Source: Sphingomonas sp. ATCC 31555 (GTDB lineage Bacteria > Pseudomonadota > Alphaproteobacteria > Sphingomonadales > Sphingomonadaceae). Taken from it: a stretch of DNA of 64,000 bases. The position numbers and the translations under genes are program-made. Positions 27,273 to 35,931 of the stretch are shown one piece after another; within the stretch, counting starts at the first letter, position 1, and each line of letters starts with the position of its first letter. The notes under the pieces are model-generated. The model was not told the origin of the DNA and did no database searches. It saw nothing but the letters and a program-made list of their open reading frames with translations. The DNA is taken from contig NZ_ALBQ01000003.1 of NCBI RefSeq assembly GCF_000282895.1, positions 1-64,000 of the forward strand, given 5' to 3'.

Positions 27273-29092
27273 CAGACCGGTCCCGGCTTGGCATCGGGCG
27301 CGGCATTGCGGGCGATCTCGCTCACCCGGCTCCACAGGGTGCCCGCAGGATCGCCAGCGACAAAGGCAGGCTGGCGGGCGGCTCCACGCGCCCGGATATG
27401 ATCGGCGGTGAGGGCGATGCGCGCCACGGGCAGGCCATCGGGCAGCAGCAGATAGCCCTGGTGCGGGGCAAGCCGCAGCTCGCTTTCGAGCACGGCGGCT
27501 CGGAAAGCCCGCTGGGTGGCAATCGTGGTGCGCGGAACATCGCTGCCGATGGATAGCGTGTCGGTGGCAACGCGCATTTCGATCTCGCAATCGCCGATGG
27601 TCTGGCTAGCCCATTGGCGGGTTTCGCGGTCGACCGTCTGCAGGAACAACTTGGTATTGCAGCAGGCCAGCATGGCTTCGGCGATGTTTGCGCCGTAGCG
27701 GTTACGCATCTGCCCGAGCGCCTGGAAGGTCAGCACGATCGCCGCGCCGAACTTGCGGCCTTCGGGCAGCAGCCGCGCCAGGTTTTCGACGCGCGGCAGG
27801 TCGGCCAGCTCGTCGAGCACGAACCAGATGCGTCGGTCTGGCGATGGCGACAGTCCGAGCACGGCGCTCGCCGCACATTCGAGCCAGCAGGCCATGAGCG
27901 GCTTCGCGGCCTCGAAATAGTCCTCCTTGCGGGGCACGAAGATCCACGGCTTGGCTCCCTCGCGATCGTCCAGCCCGGCGATGAAATCGCGGAAGGCAAA
28001 TCGCTCCGCCCCGTCGTCCTCGACCCGCAGGAACTGGATCAGGTTCGCCGCCTTGGCGAGCATGAACAGCACGCTGCCGGTGGCGCGGTCGGCGTCATCG
28101 GCGAAGGTCCGCGCCGACGATGTATGACCCAGCCAGTGCTTCAACTGCTCCTTGCTTTTGACCTGCAAGGCTTCGAGCAGCGCTTCGAGATTGCAGTTCT
28201 TCTCCGCCCACAGCGAACGGAGCATGTTGGCGACGAGAATGCGGCTCGTTTCCAGCCAGACATCATCGTCCTGGCTGCCGGTTTCGGAAACAAGCTGGCG
28301 GGCAATCCGATCGGCGTCGGCGGGATGGGAAATCTCGTCGAACGGCGACCAGAATGCGCAGCGGCCATCGAACGGATTGAGGATCACGTCGCCGCGCTCG
28401 GGATTGTAATAGTGGGCGATGAATTCGCCGCTGGTGTCGTAGACCAGGGCGGGTTCGCCGCGCGCCTCGATGCGGTCGAGCATCTGGCGAAGCGCGGTCG
28501 TCTTGCCGCTGCCGGTGGTGCCGAGGAAGGCGAAATGCCGGGTCTCGATCCCGCGCGGGATCGGCACCGGACCGATGGCCAGCGAGGCAGGATCGGCGCG
28601 CGGCGCGGTGTGCGCGGCAAGCTGCGTTTCACCGATTACACGGGTGCCGCCCAGAAGCTTGTCGCTCAAGGTTTGCTCGCCCTGCGAAGACATGTTCTGC
28701 TGGATCAGCCAGATGACTAGCAGGCCCAAGATAAGCCCCGCCAATGCCCCGCAGAACAGGCAATCAAGCAGGAGGTCGTAAGGCTGCAACCAGTACGCCG
28801 AATAGGCGACGGTGCGGGCATAGAGCGTCGTCTTGTATACCCCGACGGTGACGTTCATCTGCAGGTCGCGCCCGGCCATGTCGCCAAGCAAGACCAGCCC
28901 TCTGGCACCTAGGCATTGGATCGCCAGCATGGTGCCGCGCGGCGGCATAATCATCTGGGCAGCCAGAGCCGAACCGCACAGCGTGCAGGCCAGGACTAGT
29001 TGCCAGAAGAAGCGGAAGCGTTGCTGCAAATGGGCCATCCGCATCCGCCACAGCGAGTGCGAACGGGAGGTGAAATCGTGGCTCTTGGTCAT
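27272..29092 (-). CDS. traD: Type IV coupling protein TraD
   Basis: About 606 residues. It links the relaxosome to a secretion channel and pumps DNA. Two N-terminal membrane segments are visible (FFWQLVLACTLCGSALAAQM and LFCGALAGLILGLLVIWLI). The ATPase has GTTGSGKTTALRQ (Walker A), IWFVLDELADLPR (Walker B) and the EGRKFGAAIVLTFQALGQM motif of VirD4/TraD. The start at 29092 (MTKSHDFTSRS) overlaps the preceding gene by ATGA, so the longer frame to 29518 is rejected. No mating-pore genes occur in the element, so a helper would be needed. Confidence 0.92.
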   Translation of the reverse strand: MTKSHDFTSRSHSLWRMRMAHLQQRFRFFWQLVLACTLCGSALAAQMIMPPRGTMLAIQCLGARGLVLLGDMAGRDLQMNVTVGVYKTTLYARTVAYSAYWLQPYDLLLDCLFCGALAGLILGLLVIWLIQQNMSSQGEQTLSDKLLGGTRVIGETQLAAHTAPRADPASLAIGPVPIPRGIETRHFAFLGTTGSGKTTALRQMLDRIEARGEPALVYDTSGEFIAHYYNPERGDVILNPFDGRCAFWSPFDEISHPADADRIARQLVSETGSQDDDVWLETSRILVANMLRSLWAEKNCNLEALLEALQVKSKEQLKHWLGHTSSARTFADDADRATGSVLFMLAKAANLIQFLRVEDDGAERFAFRDFIAGLDDREGAKPWIFVPRKEDYFEAAKPLMACWLECAASAVLGLSPSPDRRIWFVLDELADLPRVENLARLLPEGRKFGAAIVLTFQALGQMRNRYGANIAEAMLACCNTKLFLQTVDRETRQWASQTIGDCEIEMRVATDTLSIGSDVPRTTIATQRAFRAAVLESELRLAPHQGYLLLPDGLPVARIALTADHIRARGAARQPAFVAGDPAGTLWSRVSEIARNAAPDAKPGPV

Positions 29093-29463
29093 GGTTCGAT
29101 CTCCAGGGCAAGCGAACGCTGGCGCTCGAATGCGGCCTTGGCATCGGCGGCAATGACCTCGTCGGGTTTCTTGGTTCCAAGCGCCGAATGGCGGGCGTAG
29201 GCATAAGCCGCACAGGCGGTGAACAGGGCGCGGTCGAGCACTCGCTCCACCTCTGCGAGGCGCTCCGAGATCACCCCCACGCCGGTAGCAATTTCGCGGG
29301 TGTCGGTGTCCCTGTCGGTGCCGTGCATGACGGCCAGAAAGCCTGCTTCGATGATCCGCTGGAGCATCGCATAGTCCGTTAGACCGCGCCTTTCGGCGAT
29401 GCTGGTGAGGGTGCGGGCCTGCGACGGCGTGAGGCGAACGGCGCGCTTGGTCGCGGTCAACAT
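29089..29463 (-). CDS. Relaxosome accessory-like protein
   Basis: 124 residues, starting at an ATG with GGGAGG 5 nt upstream. The N-terminus (MLTATKRAVRLTPSQARTLT, then AERRGLTDYAMLQRIIEAG) looks like a ribbon-helix-helix or CopG-type DNA-binding region. The rest is helical. It precedes traD with a 4-bp overlap and lies directly next to the candidate oriT, which fits a protein that bends oriT for the relaxase. Gene names TraC or TraJ are used for such proteins, but I cannot choose one. Confidence 0.7.
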   Translation of the reverse strand: MLTATKRAVRLTPSQARTLTSIAERRGLTDYAMLQRIIEAGFLAVMHGTDRDTDTREIATGVGVISERLAEVERVLDRALFTACAAYAYARHSALGTKKPDEVIAADAKAAFERQRSLALEIEP

Positions 29464-29667
29464 GGCCGCCTCCCGTGCGCGCGCTTGGCGCGCTCTGAAA
29501 TTGGCGCAAATACGTCAATTTTGGGCGAAGCCGGGTGCGGGCGCGCTATCCGCCCGCTCGCAAACCGGCGGAAATGCTCGCTGCACGCGTGCGTGGGGTG
29601 TGTAACCAAATAACTGCTTCGGTTCGCAGAACCGAAGCCCATCGATCCAGTGTCTTTCTGCACACGG
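29464..29667. other. Candidate origin of transfer (oriT)
   Basis: A non-coding stretch directly upstream of the relaxosome-coupling-relaxase operon. It contains a perfect 10-bp inverted repeat, GCTTCGGTTC and GAACCGAAGC with a GCA loop (29616-29638), and 12 nt beyond it the sequence TGTCT (29651-29655), which is the nick-site core in several MobF plasmids such as R388. GCGCG-rich direct repeats lie nearer the gene. Location and motifs fit; the nick is not proven. Confidence 0.5.
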
Positions 29668-30195
29668 TCAAGCATGGCTCGGCTCCATTTCCAGGTGATC
29701 CTGGCCCGCGGCGGCGGCCATTTGGCGAAGGGCGATCTCGTCATCGACGGAGCGATCCCGAGGTGATCTGCAAGGCGAAGCCTGTTCCAGCTTTTGCCTC
29801 TCGCTCAGCCAGCGATAGGCCGCTGCATCGACAGCGCGACGGATTGCCTGGTGCAGGTCGATTGCTTCGGCGGGGCCGAGATTGAGCCACCCTGCCTTGT
29901 CGATGAACATCTGCGCGCCGAGCGGATAGATCGTCCCGCCGCAATCATATTCCGGTCCTTCGATATGCACCCAGATATCGTCACCTCTGACGATCGAAAT
30001 CAGTGGGCGCTCGCTGAGGAAGAAGGGACGGATAGCGTTCAGCTGCGACCAGGCTTCATGTGTCCCGGACGACATTCGCTCGGCTATGGGAACAAGGTGA
30101 TAGGCAACGCCGCGATCGATCCGCAGCGAGACATTGTCGAAGTTGAGGCACGATGAGCGGGCAAAAGCATCCCGCAGTCTCTGGACAAGAGACAT
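29668..30195 (-). CDS. Hypothetical protein of the transfer region
   Basis: 175 residues. The start has AAAGGA 7 nt upstream. It contains no membrane segment; the middle is beta-rich (VHIEGPEYDCGGTIYPLGAQ) and a helical part follows (EAIDLHQAIRRAVDAAAYRW). I do not recognise a family. It lies just upstream of the candidate oriT and could be a transfer or maintenance accessory. Confidence 0.6.
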   Translation of the reverse strand: MSLVQRLRDAFARSSCLNFDNVSLRIDRGVAYHLVPIAERMSSGTHEAWSQLNAIRPFFLSERPLISIVRGDDIWVHIEGPEYDCGGTIYPLGAQMFIDKAGWLNLGPAEAIDLHQAIRRAVDAAAYRWLSERQKLEQASPCRSPRDRSVDDEIALRQMAAAAGQDHLEMEPSHA

Positions 30196-30239
30196 GGCAA
30201 TTTCCTTTGGGAAGAGGATTGGGTTAGTGGCTGCGCGGG

Positions 30240-30413
30240 TCAGCGCTGCGCGTTTTCGTCGAGCAATCGGCGCAAGGATGAGGTCGTGAGCAAGGTCCGC
30301 CTACCGATCTTGATTGTCTCGATCCGGTTCTGCCGGATGAGCATGTAGATCGAGGTTCGACCGAGGCCTAACGCCTTGGCTGCTGCCATGACGGATACGG
30401 TAAGCTGTTCCAA
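30240..30413 (-). CDS. Excisionase/AlpA-like helix-turn-helix protein
   Basis: 57 residues from a TTG start with AGGAG 6 nt upstream. The longer open frame to 30539 lacks such a site. The sequence LTVSVMAAAKALGLGRTSIY, then MLIRQNRIETIKIGRRTLLT is the standard winged-helix pattern of the excisionase-family (MerR-like) DNA-binding proteins. It is a candidate recombination directionality factor for the integrase at 8355, or a regulator of transfer genes. Confidence 0.75.
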   Translation of the reverse strand: MEQLTVSVMAAAKALGLGRTSIYMLIRQNRIETIKIGRRTLLTTSSLRRLLDENAQR

Positions 30414-30603
30414 TGTCGTCTCCTGTGTTTGCCGAATCGCGGCGGGAGACAATTCAGGTTGCACACATCTGCCGGTGCGTCGCTCGGTTGAGGAAAGTGG
30501 CGGATTTCTGCGAACTTCCGGCGACCCGGAAAACAGCATCGCCTGATCGGAAATGAAGCGAGCCGGAAATCGGGCAAAAAATTTTTGCGACGAGCGCGAA
30601 AGT

Positions 30604-31515
30604 TCAGCCTTGATCGATCAGGGCTGCGAGAATCCTGCTGGCATAGGGGCGAACCATGTCCGTCCGTGGCATGTCCGCAGATGCATCGGCATGATCTTCG
30701 AACCAGTCGAGCAGGAGCTTCTCGATTTTACGCCCCGCTTCTGCCTGATCGGCAAGGTCGATTGAACGCAATTCGGGACTGGCCATGATGGCAATGACGG
30801 CGTCGAGGTAGGCATATTTGGGATCGCGGCCTGGGCCTGCCTTGCGCTTTGGCTTGCTCATCGCGAGCAGCCGTTCTGCGTCGTTTCGGGTGACATAGAG
30901 GTCGCCAAGGAGCGGGATCGGGGCCGGGTAACCCAGCACATGGGAGCGCTCGCCCACATCTTCTGACAGAACCAGATAGCGTAGCCGCCCGAAGAACAAT
31001 CTCCTGTCGAGCGGCACATATCTCCCGTGTAGCAGCGACCGAGCATAGACCCGGGGGCCGGACTCCTTCTGGAGCTCGGTCAGGGTCGTCTCAATGCGCT
31101 GATCCGGATCATGCGGCAGCGCTGCCGGGACCTTCGGGAAGCTGGCCCCGTATTGCCAGAGGTGCCAAGCCAGCAGTCCGATGGCGGGCAAGGCAAACGT
31201 CAGGACCTCGATCCCGAAAACCCAGGCGGACTGTCGCCAAATCCCGAGGACGTCACTCAGCATGGCCACCCCGGCGATAAGGGCGAGGGGTATGGAAAAC
31301 TTCAGAAACCTTGATTTGCGATCAAGGGTGCGCCTCACTTGGCCCAGAGCGAAATCGACAGCCCGATTGATCCTGGCCAGCCCGTCTTCGATATCGGTGT
31401 CGTAGCAAATCGCCAGGGCGCGGCGCAGAGGGATATGTTCTTCCAGCAGAACAGGCATGAGAGGCCCCAATTCGGGCCTGGGTGCTATCGGAGCTGGTTT
31501 TGGACCACCCTTCAT
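30604..31515 (-). CDS. Predicted inner-membrane hypothetical protein
   Basis: 303 residues with two membrane segments near residues 70-125 (FSIPLALIAGVAMLSDVLGI and VFGIEVLTFALPAIGLLAWH). The N-terminal cytoplasmic part is short and the C-terminal 170 residues are charged and soluble (KSKPKRKAGPGRDPK-type Lys stretch). No enzymatic motif is visible. It lies between the HTH gene and a disrupted plus-strand gene; its role in the element is unknown. Confidence 0.65.
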   Translation of the reverse strand: MKGGPKPAPIAPRPELGPLMPVLLEEHIPLRRALAICYDTDIEDGLARINRAVDFALGQVRRTLDRKSRFLKFSIPLALIAGVAMLSDVLGIWRQSAWVFGIEVLTFALPAIGLLAWHLWQYGASFPKVPAALPHDPDQRIETTLTELQKESGPRVYARSLLHGRYVPLDRRLFFGRLRYLVLSEDVGERSHVLGYPAPIPLLGDLYVTRNDAERLLAMSKPKRKAGPGRDPKYAYLDAVIAIMASPELRSIDLADQAEAGRKIEKLLLDWFEDHADASADMPRTDMVRPYASRILAALIDQG

Positions 31516-31631
31516 GGCGGTGAAGTCGATCCAAAAGCATGCGGCTTGTCAACCGCTTGACTGGAAACGCCTCTTCAGAAGAGGGCATCGGCGCACTTTT
31601 TGTCATCCGCTCGACTGCGCCGAGTACCCAA

Positions 31632-32849
31632 ATGTCATACTGGTCCCGACACCGCGATTTTCTTGCCTTGCCCGAAGATCTTATTGCCTTCGCATGGTCT
31701 GCCCCCATGCGCGACCTCGCGCAAAAATTTGGCACCAGCGACGTCGCCCTGCGCAAGCTGCTGAAGAAGTACGGCGTGGTCACCCCTCCACAGGGACACT
31801 GGAATCGCGTCCATGCTGGTCGCACGGTTCCCGGACCGCCAAAGCCGCAACCGCGACGCCCTGGTGAGATCGGTCGGCTGTAGATCGACCATCGTTTCGA
31901 GCAGTTTGTCGCCAAGGCAAATCCGATGCCTTCGTCTGGTCCATTCGCCAGCAAGGAGGTGCCTGAAGACTTGGACGATCTGCGGGCCCGCGAAACGAAG
32001 CTGCTCGGCAAGGTGTCGGTGCCCAAGACGCTCGAAACCCACCATCCGGCGCTCGCCGACATCCTTCGCAAAGAACAGCGACGCCGCGAAAAGGTCTCGG
32101 AATACCGCTGGTTTGGCGATGGCCCTCAGTTCGACAATCCCGTCGATCTGCGGCAATTGCGACTGCTGAATGGTCTGTTCCTGGCGCTCGCCAAGCGCGG
32201 GCATACGGCATCGGTCTATGTGAATGACCGCCCGCGCGAGTTTCGCCCAAGCGCGTGCATTGGCGATACCAGCCTCAGCCTTGAGATTGGAATCCTTGGC
32301 AAGCATGCAACGGTCTGGCGCGCTGGTGAGCGCATCGCAGACCCCAACCTCCCAGCAAGCACCCCGTTGTTCCTCAGGTGTTCAGGTGGCGACGGTTGCT
32401 CCTGGCAGGACGAAGCGGGAAGCAGGCTGGAATCGAGAATAGGGGAGATTGCCGTTGCATTGATCGTTGCCGGTGAAGCTGCGTTCCGACGCCGCCTGAA
32501 GGAAGCTGAGATCAGGGACGAACAGGAACGGATCGAACGACTGCGCCGCGAAGAGGAGACCAGAAAGGAGCGAGAGCGACAGCGCCTCGAACACATTCGG
32601 AAGCAGAACGAGCAGCGGATCGCCGACTTACGGATGAGCGGTGAGTTGCTGCGCCAATCGCAAGATCTCCGTGCACTGGTCGTGGCCGTCCGTCTCGCCA
32701 TGCAGCAACGCGCTGATGTAGCCACGCAGAGCCTATCGGCCTGGGAAGAGTGGGCGTTGGGTGAAGCCGACAAACTCGATCCGATCATGTCAGGCCAGAT
32801 CATGTCGCACCTCTATCCTCCGGTGCCTCCAGCTGAAGAGATGCAATGA
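31632..32849 (+). pseudogene. Hypothetical coiled-coil protein interrupted by an amber codon
   Basis: Two open frames, ending at 31883 and starting at 31926, are in the same reading frame and separated by a single TAG at 31881-31883. The intervening codons read IDHRFEQFVAKANP, plausible protein. Joined, they give about 405 residues. The N-terminus has a helix-turn-helix (MRDLAQKFGTSDVALRKLLK), the middle is beta-rich, and residues about 290-340 form a charged coiled coil (ERIERLRREEETRKERERQR). The start at 31632 is a guess; a frame from 31539 is also open. It is either a decayed gene or read through by suppression. Confidence 0.7.
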
Positions 32850-32929
32850 TGCTTGTTGTGGCTGATCGAAGCGGCTATTCGAGTCACGCGTTTGTTCCCC
32901 ACATGCCCAAATTGCAGCAGTGGATAACT

Positions 32930-32950
32930 GGGGGCCTTTTCGGGGGCCTT
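32930..32950 (+). repeat. Right-end arm-type repeat pair of the element
   Basis: GGGGGCCTTTT (32930-32940) and GGGGGCCTT (32942-32950) repeat the pair found at 8304-8325 in the same orientation, one base closer together. It lies 52 bp inside the tRNA-like right end and is the expected place for an integrase arm site. Confidence 0.65.
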
Positions 32951-33002
32951 GAAATTTTATTACTCTCCAAAAATTCAGGATTTCAGCGGCTTGCCGGTAC
33001 TT

Positions 33003-33024
33003 TTCGAGTCATGTAAGCGCACCA
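33003..33024 (+). other. attR: imperfect copy of the tRNA-Thr 3' end
   Basis: TTCGAGTCATGTAAGCG followed by CACCA matches the tRNA-Thr 3' end (8167-8189) with one substitution and one missing base. No other part of a tRNA is present. It marks the right boundary of the 24.8-kb element and may also serve as the left boundary of whatever the second integrase belonged to. Confidence 0.7.
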
Positions 33025-33111
33025 GTACATATTGAGAACATTGTAGAAAACCGCAGAAATCTCCGGTAAAATCTCTCCTGCGGGTCTCGTGGTTCCCCAT
33101 TTTGTTCCACC

Positions 33112-33175
33112 GTGGCCCACCCAAAGTGGGCCACGAATCGGTGGGCCACGGAGATCGCAGGAAGGCGTGGCCCAC
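33112..33175. repeat. Four GTGGGCCAC/GTGGCCCAC repeats before the second integrase
   Basis: Copies lie at 33112-33120 (GTGGCCCAC), 33126-33134 and 33141-33149 (GTGGGCCAC) and 33167-33175 (GTGGCCCAC), the last ending just before the start codon. Two are in each orientation, so they form inverted repeats over the promoter and leader. They are good candidates for integrase arm sites with an autoregulatory role, analogous to the GGGGGCCTT set of the first integrase but of different sequence. Confidence 0.6.
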
Positions 33176-33176
33176 C

Positions 33177-34394
33177 ATGCTTACGAATGTCGAGATTCGC
33201 GCCCTCAAGCCGGCAGCGCGCCCGTTCAAGGTTCCGGATGGCGATGGCTTGTATCTTCTCGTCCAGCCCTCCGGGGCATTGTTGTGGCGATTTCGCTACA
33301 AGGTGTTTGGTGTCGAGCGGAAATTGTCGCTTGGCAGCTTCCCCGAGGTGACTCTCCAGCAGGCGCGCCACAAAAGAGACGAGGCGCGCGCTGAACTTGC
33401 AGACGGCTTCGACCCGGTCGAGCAGAAGCGCCAGAAGCAGCTTGAGGCGGAACTGGCGGCGAAGACCACCTTCGAGCTGGTCGCCAATGAATATATCGAG
33501 AAGATGGAGCGCGAGGGGAAATCGGCGACGACCCTCAAGAAGGCGCGCTGGTTTCTCGAACTGCTGAGTGGGGTCGCCCGCCGGCCCATCGCGGCCATCA
33601 CGCCGCACGAGTTGCTAGATGTCCTGAAGCGCGTTGAACGTCGCGGGCATCACGAAACGGCGGTGCGGCTGCGCTCCTTCGCAGGTCGCGTGTTTCGCTA
33701 TGGCTTCGCGACCCTGCGTACCGAGAAGAACCCGGCGGACATTCTCCGGGGTGCGCTCACCGTTCCACGCGTGAAACATCACGCGGCGATCGTTCAGCCG
33801 AAGAAGGTCGGGGAACTGCTTCGCGCCATCGAGGACTATAAAGGGCGCCCCGAAACGCTCTACGCGCTGCGGATCGCGCCGCATGTGTTCCTGAGGCCGG
33901 GCGAGCTCCGGCAGGCGAAATGGAGCGAGATCGACTTCGCCGAGAAGGTCTGGCGCGTGCCCGCGGAGCGCATGAAGATGAAGCAGCCGCACGCTGTGCC
34001 ACTTTCCCGGCAGGTGCTGTATCTTCTCCAGGATCTGCGGTCACTTGCGCGATCCAGCGATTTCCTGTTCCCCGCGCTGCATACGACGTTGCGTCCGATC
34101 TCCGACAACACGTTGAATGTCGCACTTCGACGCCTGGGCTTCGAACATGACGAAATGACCAGCCATGGCTTTCGCGCCATAGCGAGCACGCTGCTCAATG
34201 AATCAGGTCTCTGGCATCCCGATGCGATCGAGCGCGCGTTGGCCCATGGCGAAAGGGATCGGGTTCGGGCAGCCTATCACCGTGGCCCCCATTGGGACGA
34301 GCGGGTTCGCATGGCGCAATGGTGGTCTGACTACCTTGACCAGCTTCGGGTCGGCGGTGCGGTGATCAAGGCGAAATTCCGAAAGCGCGGGTAG
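33177..34394 (+). CDS. int: Second tyrosine integrase (P4 type)
   Basis: 405 residues. The DUF4102-like N-terminus starts MLTNVEIRALKPAARPFKVP at 33177; the frame to 33102 upstream crosses the repeats and is not the natural start. The catalytic domain shows VFLRPGELRQAKW (first Arg), HGFRAIASTLLNE (HxxR, near 330) and AAYHRG (Tyr, near 366). Motifs are intact, so it could be active. It lies just after the tRNA-like right end of the first element and reads away from it. The far end of its own element is not visible in this window. Confidence 0.92.
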   Translation: MLTNVEIRALKPAARPFKVPDGDGLYLLVQPSGALLWRFRYKVFGVERKLSLGSFPEVTLQQARHKRDEARAELADGFDPVEQKRQKQLEAELAAKTTFELVANEYIEKMEREGKSATTLKKARWFLELLSGVARRPIAAITPHELLDVLKRVERRGHHETAVRLRSFAGRVFRYGFATLRTEKNPADILRGALTVPRVKHHAAIVQPKKVGELLRAIEDYKGRPETLYALRIAPHVFLRPGELRQAKWSEIDFAEKVWRVPAERMKMKQPHAVPLSRQVLYLLQDLRSLARSSDFLFPALHTTLRPISDNTLNVALRRLGFEHDEMTSHGFRAIASTLLNESGLWHPDAIERALAHGERDRVRAAYHRGPHWDERVRMAQWWSDYLDQLRVGGAVIKAKFRKRG

Positions 34395-34707
34395 AGTTGC
34401 TCTGATCGCCTGCGGTGAAGGGAAACCAACCGATCGAAATACGCTCGTCAAAATAAATATTTACCGCACTGCAGCAAAAATGGAGCCCCAGGGGTCAGGC
34501 CCCACTCCCCTTTTCGTAAATCGGGTTCGAAGCACAAACGCGATCGGGTTGGGCAACTACGAACGCCGGAGATGTCCCACGATCGATCGGCAGCTGGCGA
34601 CCAGCTCATGACGTTATCGGACCTGAGATCGAATTGCTGCTTCTGGCGAAACCCGCCATTCGTCGGCTTTGTGGGTGCCTCCTGAAGGACGGCGTTCTGA
34701 TGGCCAA
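34395..34707. other. Spacer between the second integrase and the redox genes
   Basis: About 310 bp without a gene. It contains a GGGGTCAGGCCCC hairpin near 34495 that could end integrase transcription. Short stretches (GTCCCACGATC, and GCGAAACCCGCCATTCG) recur in similar form at 46830-46910, as if from a dispersed non-coding repeat. Confidence 0.4.
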
Positions 34708-35931
34708 TCAGCGCCGCAATCGTCCGTCCGGAGCCACCTTCACAATTTGCCTCGCCTGGGCAGACGCATAAATCGCTTCTATCAGTCGAACGTCACGCAG
34801 CCCCATCTCGCCGGGCGTCCTTATCTGCGCGTTGTCACGGATCGCATCCGCCAGGTTATCGAGCTGGCCCGCAAACTGCACCATCGGGTCGCCTGGAGTG
34901 AACTCGCCCTCGTTCAGCCCTTCGATCCGCATCGTCTGTCCGGCATAGCTGGTCGCCGGATCCATGATCAGCGAGCCACTGGTGCCGCGGACGACCGCGC
35001 TGTTGCCTCCCGCTGAGTCATAGGAGGTGACCATCTGCGCGACTGCGCCCGAAGGAAATCGCAGCTGCGCGGAAACATGCGCGAAAATCTCGGCAAAGCG
35101 CGGATCGCCCGCGGGCCGAAAGGTGGTTGCACTGATGCTCTCAGGCATCTCGCCGGTCAGATACAGGGCCGATTGCAGGCCATAAATCCCATAGTCCTCC
35201 AGCGGGCCGCCTCCCGCCAGCAAACGGCTGACGCGCCAGTTCTGCGCCGGATCGGTCGGACCCATCCGATAGGCCTGCTCGGTCCGGACAAGTCGGATAT
35301 CGCCGACTGCCTTTCGTCGCATGAGCTTCATGGCTTCGAGGTTGTACGGCTCGAAATGCGATCGATAGGCGATCATCAGCTTGCGGTTGGCGCGGCGTGC
35401 CGCGGCAATCATCCGCTCACAGTCCCCGCTCGAAAGCGCCATCGGCTTTTCGCAAAGGACATGCTTGCCCGCAGCGAACGCGCGGATCGTCCATTCTGCA
35501 TGGAGGCCGCTCGGCAGGACGATATAAACCGCATCGACGCGGTCGTCCGCGGCAATCTTTGCGAATGTGTCGTAAGAATATCGGGCGTCTTCCGGGACGC
35601 CATAGGCATCGCCGACATGGCGGAGCTTATCGGGGTTGCCCGAAACCAGCGCGGCAACGTGGGCGCGCTCGGCCTGACCAAAGCGTGGCATCATCTGATT
35701 GAGGGCATAGCCGCCGAGACCGACGATGGCGAAGCCGATGGTGTCCGCACTGCGGCGTCGCGGCGGCTCCGTCGGAAGCTTGACGTTCTGTGGAAAGGGC
35801 TGGCCCTTTGCCAGCGCGCCGCCATTTGCCTGCGCGTGGGAGGCGTTTGAACTTGCCGTTGCTGCAAGCGAAGCAGTAGCCACGCCACTGACTTTGATGA
35901 ATCCTCGCCGCGACATATTGTCACCGATCAT
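34708..35931 (-). CDS. Gfo/Idh/MocA-family oxidoreductase, Tat-exported
   Basis: 407 residues. A twin-arginine signal is visible at the start (MSRRGFIKVSG followed by a hydrophobic Ala-rich stretch), so the protein should fold with its cofactor and be exported. The Rossmann motif is IGFAIVGLGGYALNQM and the family motif CEKPMALS (Lys of the EKP active site) follows, with a C-terminal domain of beta strands (FPSGAVAQMVTSYDSAGGNS). The nearest known type is glucose-fructose oxidoreductase, which holds NADP tightly; substrate is not shown. It is the last gene of a minus-strand series starting at the AraC regulator. Confidence 0.85.
   Translation of the reverse strand: MIGDNMSRRGFIKVSGVATASLAATASSNASHAQANGGALAKGQPFPQNVKLPTEPPRRRSADTIGFAIVGLGGYALNQMMPRFGQAERAHVAALVSGNPDKLRHVGDAYGVPEDARYSYDTFAKIAADDRVDAVYIVLPSGLHAEWTIRAFAAGKHVLCEKPMALSSGDCERMIAAARRANRKLMIAYRSHFEPYNLEAMKLMRRKAVGDIRLVRTEQAYRMGPTDPAQNWRVSRLLAGGGPLEDYGIYGLQSALYLTGEMPESISATTFRPAGDPRFAEIFAHVSAQLRFPSGAVAQMVTSYDSAGGNSAVVRGTSGSLIMDPATSYAGQTMRIEGLNEGEFTPGDPMVQFAGQLDNLADAIRDNAQIRTPGEMGLRDVRLIEAIYASAQARQIVKVAPDGRLRR

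Noticed and set aside
29093..29518. N-terminal extension of traD
   Set aside because: This part overlaps the accessory gene in another frame and is Arg/His-rich; the ATG at 29092 with ATGA overlap gives a normal TraD N-terminus.
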